From Cryoendolithus antarcticus (Eukaryota > Ascomycota > Dothideomycetes > Cladosporiales > Cladosporiaceae): DNA of 64,000 nt. The number at the start of each line of letters is the position of its first letter. Position 1 is the stretch's first letter. The stretch lies in assembly GCA_002077065.1 (NCBI GenBank), contig NAJO01000062.1:1-64000 (forward strand), in the 5' to 3' direction. Below the pieces are notes generated by a model. It saw only the letters and a list, made by a program, of their open reading frames with translations, was not told where the DNA came from and made no database searches. The position numbers were made by a program, and so were the translations under genes. Below are positions 1 to 10,217 of this stretch, in pieces.

Positions 1-568
1 GTTATCTTGCTGGATTGAGTAGAGGATTGTTTGGGGGTTTGTGGTGGGAAGGTGGAGGAGGCTAGGGCGGGGGACGGGGTGTGCAAGGTAGAGAGGGAGG
101 ACTGTGGAGGGGGGTGGGGGGCGGGAAGTGTAAACGTGGTCGAGGATGAGAGTGCTGAGAGGTGTTAGTATGTGATCTGACCGGTCTTGAAGGAAGTGAG
201 GCTACTTACGTACTTATGCTCGTCGAATATGTAGAGCGCTTCGATCGACGCCATCTTTGTAGGGGCTACGATGAGCGCTGCATGCTGTGGTTGGATTTCA
301 GCTCTTGGGGTGGTGTCTGGTACTGCCTGATCGAATGTTCGGCTTTCTGAGGAATTGACGGTGGCATGTAATGATCGAGACATGAGGGATTGCCTCCAGC
401 ATTCAGTTCACCTGCTAGAAGTGGGGCCATTCCCATAAGGCAAGTATGCCGAGACTCACTCCCGATCAAGCTCTATGCGACAGCGACCTTCAACAGCGAC
501 GTAATCCTCAGTCCAGCCTACAATCGCCTCTCCTCGCTCCATCGGCATCCCAACCAACACACCCAGTC
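1..568. other. Gene-poor left edge, G-rich
   Basis: I see no convincing coding region here. The first 130 bases are strongly G-rich on the + strand, with runs of three to six G at about 64-78 and 109-125 separated by one or two other bases. The short open frames look random in composition. The stretch just before 569 probably holds the promoter and 5' leader of the DMAC1-like gene. The end of an upstream gene's UTR could also lie here, but nothing shows it. Confidence 0.5.
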
Positions 569-856
569 ATGGCTCCCTCCCTCTCCCTCCCCGCTCTCCA
601 ACAACCCGCTCCCCTCCCATCAACCCTCTCCACCCAACGCAAAGACTACGACTGCACGTCCTGCCGCCTCATGGGCTCCGCGGCCTTCACATCGCTAGGA
701 GTCTACAGCCACTGGTCAGGTATGGCGCAACTCCGGGCTCGAGAAGCAGAGATCCTAAGGAGTGGGAGTAGATTTGGGATGGGGATTAGGCGGATGGGGA
801 TTTGGGGGTTGAGTGGAAGCTTGGTGGGCATGGGCGTTTATAGGTTTTGGGTCTGA
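569..856 (+). CDS. DMAC1-like (DUF4536) small mitochondrial membrane protein
   Basis: This is a 95-residue protein. The conserved core, beginning DYDCTSCRLMGSAAF at about residue 27, matches the DUF4536 family: a CxxC-containing motif followed by a Gly/Ala-rich hydrophobic stretch, then a second hydrophobic segment near the C terminus. The animal member, DMAC1, is an assembly factor for the distal membrane arm of respiratory complex I, so an inner mitochondrial membrane location is likely by family. The open frame extends upstream to 446, but the ATG at 569 is the first that gives the compact length typical of the family, and the upstream residues are low complexity. No intron is needed. Family assignment rests on motif recognition and the complex I role is inferred. 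Confidence 0.6.
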   Translation: MAPSLSLPALQQPAPLPSTLSTQRKDYDCTSCRLMGSAAFTSLGVYSHWSGMAQLRAREAEILRSGSRFGMGIRRMGIWGLSGSLVGMGVYRFWV

Positions 857-1355
857 ACGGGAGCACAGGATTCAAGGAAGTACAAGTGCCATCAATATCC
901 GGAGAGGACGGGACATGTTGTCCTGACGTGCTCATCACCACAGTGAAAGGAGGAGGGCGCGGATGCTAGTCTGAAGCGACATCAAGCAATGCAAAGCTTG
1001 AGAGCCACGGTGTTCCATCAGAGTACAAGGGCAGAGATCCATGGCTAGTGCGTCACTCTGGCGTCAAGATCTGAATCCCGAGCCACTCACTCGACAAGCT
1101 AAACGAGATGGCCAACCCGCGCGTCTCGGACCAATAGGAAGGCACCGCCAGAGAGAGAGAGAGAGCAGAATGCATGTCATCCGGACGTGGGCTCCAGGTG
1201 TGTCGCGAAAGCTGTTGGGCTAGTTGGGAGCTGAGTAGATCGGAAAGTCACTACGGACCAGTGGGGAAACTAGATGTACACCACTCTATGCTCTATATTA
1301 TACAGATATTGGTACAGCTATCCTACACACCGTCACTTGTCTTCGAATACCTTGC
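857..1355. other. Intergenic, convergent gap
   Basis: This gap lies between the 3' ends of the DMAC1-like gene (+) and the Mrm1-like gene (-). Apart from a short AG dinucleotide run near 1150 I see no coding signal. It presumably contains both 3' UTRs. Confidence 0.5.
1150..1165. repeat. (AG)8 microsatellite
   Basis: Eight uninterrupted AG units lie in the non-coding gap. Confidence 0.85.
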
Positions 1356-3410
1356 TCAGAATCCAAGCGCCTCCTGCTTGGGCTCTTCATGCACTTCAGC
1401 GGCGGAGTCGTCCATGGATTCCTCCTTAGGAGATATCGCTGCAATGCCAGTCCTCGTAAACGCCTCGACCAGCAGACCAGCTGCGACGCTGACATTCACG
1501 CTGTCCACGCCAACATCAACAGCACCATTTGGCGTGCGTCGCTCAATCGTGACTTCTACATCTGCCTTGTTGCGCAAATTCTCCCTCAGCCCCTCGCCCT
1601 CGCCACCAAGCATGAGTATACAAGGCTTATTAGCCAGTGGACTCGCGCCCGACAATGCCGTAGACGTAATCTGCTTCGCCCTCCCACCTTTACTCAGTGA
1701 GGGCGCAACAGCAGCGTAGATACCCCACCCTGCCTTCTTCGTCTCCAGAATGAACGCAGCTGGTTTCGCAATCGTAAATAGCGGCACAGCTTCGCAAGCG
1801 CCTGAGCTGGCTTTCGCCAAGACCGGGGAGGTGAGCGGAGCGCAGGTGTTCGTTGCGACTGCAACTGCAGTGACGCCAAAGAAGTGTGCTGAGCGGAGGA
1901 TGGCGCCGATGTTGCCTGGGTCTGTGATACCGTCTAGGAAGAGCACGAATGGCTGTTGTTTTGCGGTGATGTGTGAGGTGAAGGAGAGGGTGGAGGGCGC
2001 GCCGTTGATAGCTTCCTCTTCGCGAGGTTGATGAGAGAGCTCCAGCGGGATCTCGGAGGTGGACGTATTTGGTCGTCCCAGGGACAGTACTGGCAGGGCG
2101 GGGAGAGCGGACGCTTCCAGGACTACGCCGTTGTGAGGACGGTTCTGGGAGATTTTGTCGAGCATCCTGGCGCTCGCAGAGTGAGAGACCTTGATGTCTG
2201 CACGGCGAGCTAGTGAGGCGAGGAGGGCAGGGTCTGCCGAGGGATCCTGATCAGCATCGCCGATGTGTCGCGAGTCCCTAAGATGTAGCTGGTAGAGCTT
2301 CCGGCGTTTGGCTCGTAGCGCTGCAAGGACGGCATTGTAGCCATAGAGGAACTGGCTGGATGCTGTAGTGTAGGGGACTGACACAGGGATATCGTTGTCG
2401 GCAAGCTCTTCGCTTCCACGCGGAGCGAACTTCGAGGTCCGGGTATCTTCCCTATCGTCACGGCGCGAAGGCCGTGGTGCATCGCGGCCCTCATAGCGTG
2501 GAGGTCGAGCATCCTCGCGATCATCGCGACGTGTTGGTCGAGCATCCTGAGTTCGCTCGGCACGATGTGAGGGTCGATCATTATCATGCTGCTCAATCTG
2601 CCGTGCAGGTCTATAGTCCTCCCGTTCTCTCCGCTGCCTGGGCGCCTCAACTTCCTCCACCTCCACCTCGCCCTCGCCACTGCCATCACACTCGGCAGCT
2701 CGATGACCCGTCCCGCCGCACTTGTGGCACTGACCAATGAACTTCCCAGCTATACGTGGCGGACGAGCAGTGCTCTCGATCCAAGGACTACGAGCTCGCG
2801 ATGGAGGCACCGGACTGTCAAAGTCCTCGTCCCTATCCTCAGAAGGTCTTCGTCTCATAGACTGCGAAACGTCTTTGTAATGCGGTCGCTCAGGCGTTGA
2901 CATCTTACTACCTCTTGTTCGTGCATCCTTGCCGAATGCATTGGTCCCTTCACGGAAGGTCTTCCCGAATGATGTCCGTTGTGGAGGAAGAGCACTCTCC
3001 TGCTCACGCCGCGGACGACCAAAAGCTGACGGACGAGGGCGATCCTCTCTATCGCCACCCCTGGATGAGCCTCCAATATCTCTCCTTCCTCCACTAAATC
3101 CAGAGGGCCTCACCCGCTCACTCCGCTCCCCACCCTCACGTGTCGCCGTTCTAGGACGGACCCTCTGGCCTGGCGCATCATCACTGAAAGGCTCATCGTC
3201 ATGAGTAGTATGCTTCCTGATCCGAGAAGCTCCAGCTGGTGGTCCTCGAGATGGAGTCCTAGCAGTGCTCCGCTCAGGTCGCGAGGAAGAGCGAAGGCCG
3301 CGATTGATGGCTGAGGTGCGCGAGACCAAGCGAACAGTTGTGTATGATACCGAAAGCTTCCCGAAACAGACAGACAGTATGCGAGAGGTTGGACCGGGCA
3401 AGAGACTCAT
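1356..3410 (-). CDS. MRM1: Mrm1-like SpoU/TrmH 2'-O-ribose methyltransferase with internal zinc knuckle
   Basis: The 684-residue product has a C-terminal SpoU/TrmH (SPOUT) methyltransferase. A substrate-binding segment begins near YGYNAVLAALRAKRRKL. It is followed by motif 1 (FLDGITDPGNIGAILRSAHF), motif 2 (LMLGGEGEGL) and motif 3 (VDVGVDSVNVSVAAGLLVEA). Family members methylate a 2'-O ribose in the mitochondrial large-subunit rRNA. The N terminus is basic and Ser/Arg-rich, consistent with a mitochondrial presequence. Between presequence and enzyme lies a long Arg/Asp/Pro-rich disordered region with repeated RDDRED-type units and a CCHC knuckle at residues 228-241 (C228, C231, H236, C241), which is not a usual part of Mrm1. 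No intron is apparent. It is transcribed divergently from the mit1-like gene, with about 206 bases between starts. Confidence 0.85.
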   Translation of the reverse strand: MSLLPGPTSRILSVCFGKLSVSYTTVRLVSRTSAINRGLRSSSRPERSTARTPSRGPPAGASRIRKHTTHDDEPFSDDAPGQRVRPRTATREGGERSERVRPSGFSGGRRDIGGSSRGGDREDRPRPSAFGRPRREQESALPPQRTSFGKTFREGTNAFGKDARTRGSKMSTPERPHYKDVSQSMRRRPSEDRDEDFDSPVPPSRARSPWIESTARPPRIAGKFIGQCHKCGGTGHRAAECDGSGEGEVEVEEVEAPRQRREREDYRPARQIEQHDNDRPSHRAERTQDARPTRRDDREDARPPRYEGRDAPRPSRRDDREDTRTSKFAPRGSEELADNDIPVSVPYTTASSQFLYGYNAVLAALRAKRRKLYQLHLRDSRHIGDADQDPSADPALLASLARRADIKVSHSASARMLDKISQNRPHNGVVLEASALPALPVLSLGRPNTSTSEIPLELSHQPREEEAINGAPSTLSFTSHITAKQQPFVLFLDGITDPGNIGAILRSAHFFGVTAVAVATNTCAPLTSPVLAKASSGACEAVPLFTIAKPAAFILETKKAGWGIYAAVAPSLSKGGRAKQITSTALSGASPLANKPCILMLGGEGEGLRENLRNKADVEVTIERRTPNGAVDVGVDSVNVSVAAGLLVEAFTRTGIAAISPKEESMDDSAAEVHEEPKQEALGF

Positions 3411-3616
3411 CGAATGGATGTAGGTGAATGGCCGACACTTTTTATTCCGCAGGAGAAGCCATTATTGTTCGGAAAACGAATTGGGCAAGTTTGCCGAAGC
3501 TCGGTTTAGATTGCGTCGACTCGCGACTCCCTCTACATCACCTCTCACTACAAACGGCTATGCATTCACAACAGAGATACTATACATGAGCGCATAGGGG
3601 TAGAGACCTGGGCGAT
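3411..3616. promoter_or_regulatory. Shared divergent promoter region
   Basis: Only 206 bases separate the Mrm1-like start (3410, -) from the first ATG of the mit1-like gene (3617, +), so promoter and leader elements of both must lie here. I recognise no specific factor site. If the mit1 start is instead the in-frame ATG at 3713, the region is 302 bases. Confidence 0.55.
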
Positions 3617-6600
3617 ATGTCGAACAGCTTATCTACCACCTTAGCATATCCTGAAGAGCGTTCCCGACAGCGAGATCGCGTTTGCGACAATTCCCCCACC
3701 AATAGAGCAGTAATGGCCTTTAGCAATTACAAGGCGCAGGTCGACTCTTCGGATGACGATGCCGGCGTGGATCTCTCATCATGGACAACAGGAGCAAAGA
3801 GAAAGCGCACTCCGCCGTCGCGACCGACCTCTGGATGTCAGGCTGTCAACCAGCCTGTAGAGAGCTTGGCTATGAATGTCGACTCCGAGCCCGAGGCGCG
3901 TCCGAAAGCAGCGCCTGTCGCTGTGATGCAACCCGCACCGGCGCCTATGATAATTTCGTCGGCAGGGGAAGAAAGCTCGTACGATGATGTGGAAGAGTCG
4001 GCTGCTCGAGCATTGCAAGCGCGGCCGGCCTTTGCGAAGACGGCTACGCCAACGCGACGAAAGGATGAGGGCTCTCCATACAGGAGCAAGCTCGAGAAGA
4101 GCCTGCTTGCTCGCGCGGCGATTGTAGTCGTTCCGAACCATGAGCTTGACGAGGAGGATCTTAACGATGTGGAGGACTGCACTGACGGGTACGATGTGGT
4201 GTCACGGGTTCTCGATGAGCTGCAAGATGAGGACGGAGTTATGGCATATCGTATCGAGTTCGAGGATGGTGGTGAAGAAGAGGTACGTTGTCCTCGCGCG
4301 TGCAGACGCATGTCGGTCGTAGAAACTGGCTTTGCTTGATTTCGCTTGCCTGCCATTCATTTGTGAAGCTGTGCTATGTTGTGTGGGTCGCGGGAGATGA
4401 GTGGCTGCAGCTTCGCATGGTGAGACTGTCGTAGGCCGGATGTTGGTACGCCCACCGCTACATCGCGCGGCGTCAGCTCTTCACTCCAGCAGAGGGGAGC
4501 TCATCACTTGCTCATGATCGCACGTGTCTATCGATCGTTCTCGCACGTGTAACGTTAAGATGCCACACCTCTACTCGCACATGTAGTGACACTTCCATCT
4601 ACCACACACTACACATTGTCTAACATTGTTCAACCTGCAGATTGCTTTCGACCGGCTATTGCAACTCAAGAACGGTCAGAAAGAATTGGATACATTCACA
4701 ACAGCGCGAATATCAGAGCCTAGCCCACTGCTCGAGCCAGCCTCACGAAGGCGCATCGCAAAGCGTGATCAACCGAACATGACGAGCTCACGCCCTCGCG
4801 CGGCACGGATTCAGAACGGCTTTGTGAGCACCGTAGACGCAATCTCTGACGACGACGTTGTATTCGAGGAGCAACAGAGCAAGCGCACGCGTCGCAAACG
4901 CCAGCCGGAGCAGACACAGTTCTTCGTTACCTCCGAGGTTGAGGATGACGATGACATGGACGACCAAAGTGACGAGGGCATTGCCGTGTCTAAGCTGCGG
5001 CGCAACCGCAAGAGTGTAAGGGGACCAGTGAGACGCTCGGGACGCAGCTCCAGACGTGTACAGCTCGACGACTCGGATCGCGATGTGATCAATGGCGAGG
5101 ACGATGACGAGAGCTCGCAAGATGGCTTCACGCTCCGATCGGATCTTCCAGGCCACAGGAAGCGCACTCGTGACGATATTCGAGATGAATACGGCAACAA
5201 GCGTCAGCGTCTCGGTATGCGCCAGAGCGCCCGCAGCACACGCCACGTTGGTGACATGGAGGAGCCCGGTATTGATAAGATCTACCGCTCCGACAGCGAC
5301 AACGAGCCAAAGCCGAAGCCAAAGCCGCTCTCTGCAAAGGAGATCTTCAGGCAGCTGCCACGTAATGACGAGTTCAGGATGCGCCACAGCCAGCAGTGCG
5401 AGGTTTGCACTAACGATGCAAATTTCGGTCCACTCATCTACTGTCAAGGCTGTACTCTTTCGTACCACAAGCAGTGTCTCGGTCATAGAGGTAGCCGAGA
5501 GCACCTTGTCACAAAGATTGGCGAGGGCGACTTCGTTCTTCAGTGCCGTCGTTGTGTGCGTGTGCCGCAGAAGAAGGATCACACCGCCCCTGATCAGAGC
5601 AAGTGCCAGGACTGCTCGCATCAAGGCTTGTCCTGCCACCCGTTCCGGCCACGCAAGACGCCTGGTCAAGAGCACAAGGAGCGTGAGGACAACGATGGCG
5701 TTGATCCAAGCTACGACGTCGCTCCTGATCTCATCAACAACCCCGACAATGTGCTCTTCCGCTGCGTCAACTGCTGGCGTGGCTTCCACTTCGAGCACTT
5801 GCCTTCGCGCTCTAACATGATGGATCTTGATACTGAAGCAGATGCTGAGCAGCGCTTCCGTGAGTACTCTCGCGACTGGAAGTGCAAAGACTGTGTAAAC
5901 ATGCCTGCCAAGGTGTCCGGACTAATCGCCTGGAAGCCGACCGATGAGGAGACGTACGAAGAGACTCTGGGGCTTGGTGATCTCAACGAAGATGACAAGA
6001 CATATCTCATCAAGTGGGAGGGTCACTCATATTTCCGCGCTGCATGGATGCCCGGCGCCTGGGTGTGGGGTGCCACGGCTGCATCCATGCGCAAGGCTTT
6101 CGCAAAGCGTGACGATGCACAGCGTCCGAAGATGCGCACCGAGGAGGCTATCCCAAAAGATTACCTGCGTGCAGACATTGTGCTTGACATCAAGTTCACC
6201 AGCATTGTCGACATCCGCACTGAAGAGATCGACAAGGCGCGCATTCGCGAAGTGCAGAAAGCACTGATCAAGTACAAAGGCCTTAGCTACGAGGATGCAG
6301 TGTGGGAGGCGCCACCCACACCCGATGATGGTGAGCGCTGGACTGACTTTGTCACCGCATACCATAACTGGGTGTTTGGTCGTTATGTTCACCCGCCTAA
6401 GGTAAAGGCATTGGGCACTCGACTTGATAAAGCGCGCAAGCAAGACTTCACGACACTAGAGAAGCAGGAGCAGCCCGAGGGCTTGACGGGCGGCAAGCTC
6501 ATGGCGTACCAACTTCAAGGGCTGAACTGGCTGTACTACAAGTGGTTCACTCAGAAGAACGCCGTGCTCGCGGACGAGATGGGTCTGGGCAAGACGATCC

Positions 6601-9600
6601 AGATCATTGGCTTCCTTGCTACACTTGTGCAAGACTGGAGTTGTTACCCGTTCCTGATTGTGGTTCCGAACTCCACCTGTCCCAATTGGCGCCGCGAGAT
6701 CAAGCGCTGGGCTCCAGGCCTCCGCGTTGTGGCTTACTACGGATCACGGGAGAGTAGAGAGCTTGCGTATCGCTATGAGATGTATCCAGAGGGCAGCAAG
6801 GACCTGCGCTGCCATATTGTGGTCACCTCGTACGACGCTGCAGCCGATGACAGCTGTCGCAAGTTCTTCCATGGTGTGCAGTGGCAGGGTTTGATCGTTG
6901 ACGAGGGCCAGAGACTGAAGAGCGAGAAGACGCTGCTATACGCCGCGCTCAGTGCGCTGAAGTCGCCGTTCAAGGTGTTGATGACTGGCACGCCACTGCA
7001 GAACAACCAGCGCGAGCTGTTCAATCTACTTCAATTCCTTGACGATAGCTACAAAGCTGCAGAGCTAGAAGAGCAATTCAAGGACCTCGATCAGAACAAG
7101 ATCCTGGAGCTGCACGATATGATTCGACCTTTCTTCCTTCGCCGCACAAAGGCACAGGTCCTCACATTCTTACCGACAATGGCGCAGATCATTGTGCCTG
7201 TGAGTATGAGCATTCTGCAAAAGAAGGTCTACCGTACGATCTTGGCGAAGAATCCAGATTTGATGCGTGCGATCTTCAGCACCGAGCAGACCGGCAATGG
7301 CAACGGCAAGTTCGAGAAGGGCAGCTTGAACAACATCCTCATGCAGCTGCGCAAGTGCCTGTGTCACCCATTCGTCTACAGCCGTGGCATCGAAGAGAAG
7401 AGCGAAGACCATGTGGTGTCGCACCGTAATCTCGTGGATGCGAGCAGCAAGCTGAAACTGCTCGAGCTGCTATTGCCGAAGCTGCAAGAGCGCGGTCATC
7501 GGGTACTCATCTTCAGCCAATTCCTCGACATGCTTGACATGGTCGAGGACTTCCTCGATGGCATGCAGATGCCTTACCAGCGTCTTGATGGCTCGATTGG
7601 CAGTTTGGAGAAGCAGAAGCGTATTGACGAGTACAATGCACCGGACTCTCCGCTTTTCGCGTTCTTGCTTTCCACCAGGGCAGGTGGTGTCGGCATCAAT
7701 CTGGCCTCAGCTGATACGGTCATCATCATGGACCCGGACTTCAACCCACATCAGGACATTCAAGCTCTAAGTCGTGCTCACCGCATCGGTCAGACCAAGA
7801 AGGTGCTCTGCTTTCAGCTCGTCACGCGTGCATCTGCGGAAGAGAAGATCATGCAGATCGGTCGCAAGAAGCTCGCACTCGACCACGTACTGATCCAGGA
7901 GATGGACGCGGACGAAGCTGTAGACAACGACCTCGCTACGATTCTGCGCCACGGAGCCAATGAGCTCTTCAACGATGACGGTGACCAAGATATCAACTAT
8001 GATCCTGCTGGTATTGAGCGCCTGCTCGACCGCAGCGGCACAGAGGAAGCTGGTGGCGACAAGAGTGCCGAGACGTCCTTCAGCCACGCCAGAGTCTGGG
8101 CCAACGATTCTGGCAGCTTACAGACTACCGCCATCGTCGAGATCGAGGAAGAGGCACCCGATCCAGGCGTGTGGGCCAATATACTGAAAGAGCGCGAGCG
8201 CATCGCCGCAGAAGAAGCTGCCGCCAAAGCCGAAGCTTTCGGTCGTGGTCGCCGTGCCCGTGGAGCTGTGGACTACGCTGGAGACAAGATCGAGGGTGTC
8301 GAAGGATTGGAGATCACACCACTGAAGAAGCGTGGCAGACGCGCGGACAAACCGGAAGATGAGAGCGATACTGATTTCCAGGCTGACAGTGCAAACGAGA
8401 GTGGTGACGAAGGTAATGATCCCGCAGACGATATGCGTATGCTTGAGCTTGAGCTTGATCATGATGGACCGGAAGGAAGGAGTGGTGCTGATAAGACTGT
8501 TCCAGGTGCGAAAGCAAACAAAGCGGGTAAGAAACTTACGTCTCCTTCTTCTTCGAAAGCATCTACACCTGCAAAGACCTCTGCAAAGCCTACGCCGACC
8601 AGAAAGGCTGCTACAATTGCTGCTGCATCCAAATCAATTGGGTCCGGGCGCAAAGCTGGCGGCACTGGATTGGTGATGAACCAGAAGTCGACCACGCCAA
8701 AGGCTGCTGCTGGGAAGACTACTTCCACCCCAAGCAAGCAGCCTGTCAAGGCTGGTAGAGTCACCAAGACCGAGACGACTTCTGCACCGAAAGTCGCCGA
8801 GGCCAAAGCCCCCTCAATGGCCAAAGCAGAGAAGGCCAAGAAGCCTTCGGCGAAGGCGAAGGGCAAGGCGTCCGCTGCTGCGGACCAGGCTCTCGCTTCC
8901 ACCGCCATAGCAGAGACTGGCCCGGTGGTTGTGGACCTCACGATGTCGACCGCGTCGGAGGAGTCCAACACTCCTCCATCGTTGCTCACAAGCTTTTCGC
9001 CCACAAACGAGACATCTCCGTCGGTCCCCTCCACCCCGGTCGCGCTCAACATAAACATCAATAACAGCGTTAACATCGACGCCACATCGGGACATTCCAC
9101 TCCCTCAAAGCATCCCAGCTTACGCAGCCCTTCACAGAACCCTCCCACCACGCCTTCCGCCGCGCCGTCGTGCCCGCACAGCGAAATGGCGCAGTGGATC
9201 ACAACCTCGCCAGAGCCATCTCCAACGCCGAGTCCAACCTCCTGACAGACGACCTCATCGCCTGCATGGCCTGCCGCACCGAACATCACGTCGGACACTG
9301 TCCACTCAAACTTGCTGGCGTGGAGTATTGCAACTTGTGCGGCATCGCGCATTTCGGGCAAGGGCGGATTTGCCCGCACATCGGCTCCGAAACACAAGTC
9401 CGTACCCCCATACATTTCTTCCCCAACCCTCCCCTTCGGTTGCTGACAGTGATGGATAGGTCCGCGCCATGCTCGACGCCCTCAAACACTCCAACGAACC
9501 CGAACATCTTGTCCGCGAAGCCACGAAGTATCTCAAGTCTCTGAAGGGCAATCTGGTGCAGTTGAAGAAGCAAAAGGCGGCTAGGGAGTATGCTGCTCGT

Positions 9601-9783
9601 GAGGAGGCTGCTGCTGCTGCTGCTGCGGCTGCATTCGGGGGAGGGCCGAGCAATGGGTATGATGGGATGAACGGGAATGCGAATGGGGTATGGGAGGGTA
9701 CAGAGCGCTACCGCAGCAGGTGGTGCAGGGAGGGTGGACGAGGCAGTGGTGATGCGATGCGCCCGCCTCTGCTACTTCTGTGA
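3617..9783 (+). CDS. mit1: Mit1-like CHD/SNF2 chromatin remodeler (multi-exon)
   Basis: Exon 1 (3617-4282) ends GAG|GTACGT. A 358-nt intron (4283-4640, CTAAC then CTGCAG) joins in phase 0 to the long exon from 4641, completing a chromo-like segment (EFEDGGEEE + IAFDRLLQLKNG). Downstream are PHD-type Cys clusters (from about 5398), a chromodomain-like region (about 6005-6320), an SNF2 ATPase with DEMGLGKT (about 6570) and DEGQ in place of DEAH (about 6900), and helicase-C ending in ALSRAHRIGQ. After an acidic, Ala/Lys/Ser/Pro-rich tail the frame changes between about 9020 and 9180. A candidate donor at 9069 paired with an acceptor ending at 9118, 9127 or 9181 restores it. The following CxxC/H module (about 9263-9397) crosses a clear intron (9398-9459) into a coiled, Ala-rich end. 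In fission yeast, Mit1 is the SHREC remodeler of heterochromatin. An ATG at 3713 is an alternative start. The exact C terminus is uncertain. Confidence 0.85.
9607..9633 (+). repeat. Poly-alanine codon run
   Basis: GCT/GCG/GCA codons encode a run of about nine alanines near the end of the mit1-like protein. It is a coding trinucleotide tract and may vary in length between strains. Confidence 0.7.
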
Positions 9784-10217
9784 TGAGCTGGGAGCAAGAC
9801 ATGCTCAATGTGCGACCGTACGACAGCCATTGCCAACCAATTCCACATGCTGCTCCAACATTTAGGTGAGTTCGCGGCGTCTCTCCTGCGCACCACAACA
9901 CGGAATTGCACGTGCCCTGTCAGGTATGTGATCTCCGGTTCTGCTTTGAACTCTCGGCCCAAGGCCAAAGACTGTCATCTTCACCAACGACAATCAATCA
10001 GTAGCAACGTTGAAGTAAGACTGAAGGGTTTAGCAAGGAAATACAGTGTTGAGATGTGGACGGCAAGAGAGGTTCATTGCTCGGAATCCACGCCGCCACA
10101 TTCTGCATCAACCTCTTCAAAGATCAAGGGGTATATAATGTCCACTCTTCTTGTATCCCACATCGACCCTTCCTCGTCGCTTCCGCTTCCCACATCATCC
10201 TTCCCACGACAGGTCCT
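9784..10217. other. Intergenic, convergent gap
   Basis: This lies between the putative mit1-like stop and the 3' end of the unknown gene on the opposite strand. Open frames here have no recognisable domain. An extra 3' exon of the mit1-like gene cannot be excluded: a frame continuing to 9865 carries a few cysteines but no clear zinc-finger spacing. Confidence 0.4.

Noticed and set aside
4788..5798. A 336-codon minus-strand frame opposite the mit1-like exon.
   Set aside because: It is a shadow of the strongly supported coding strand, whose domains run through the same bases.
9069..9137. An intron from GTTAAC to TTCACAG in the mit1-like gene.
   Set aside because: Its length is a multiple of three, so it keeps the original frame and does not reach the conserved C-terminal module.
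8459..9415. A 318-codon minus-strand frame near the mit1-like 3' end.
   Set aside because: It mirrors the Ala/Lys/Ser/Pro-rich tail of the coding strand; the composition is an artefact of the codon bias.
9677..9865. An extra 3' exon of the mit1-like gene carrying CYFCDELGARHAQC.
   Set aside because: The Cys/His spacing does not match a zinc knuckle and a small intron joining it is only weakly supported.
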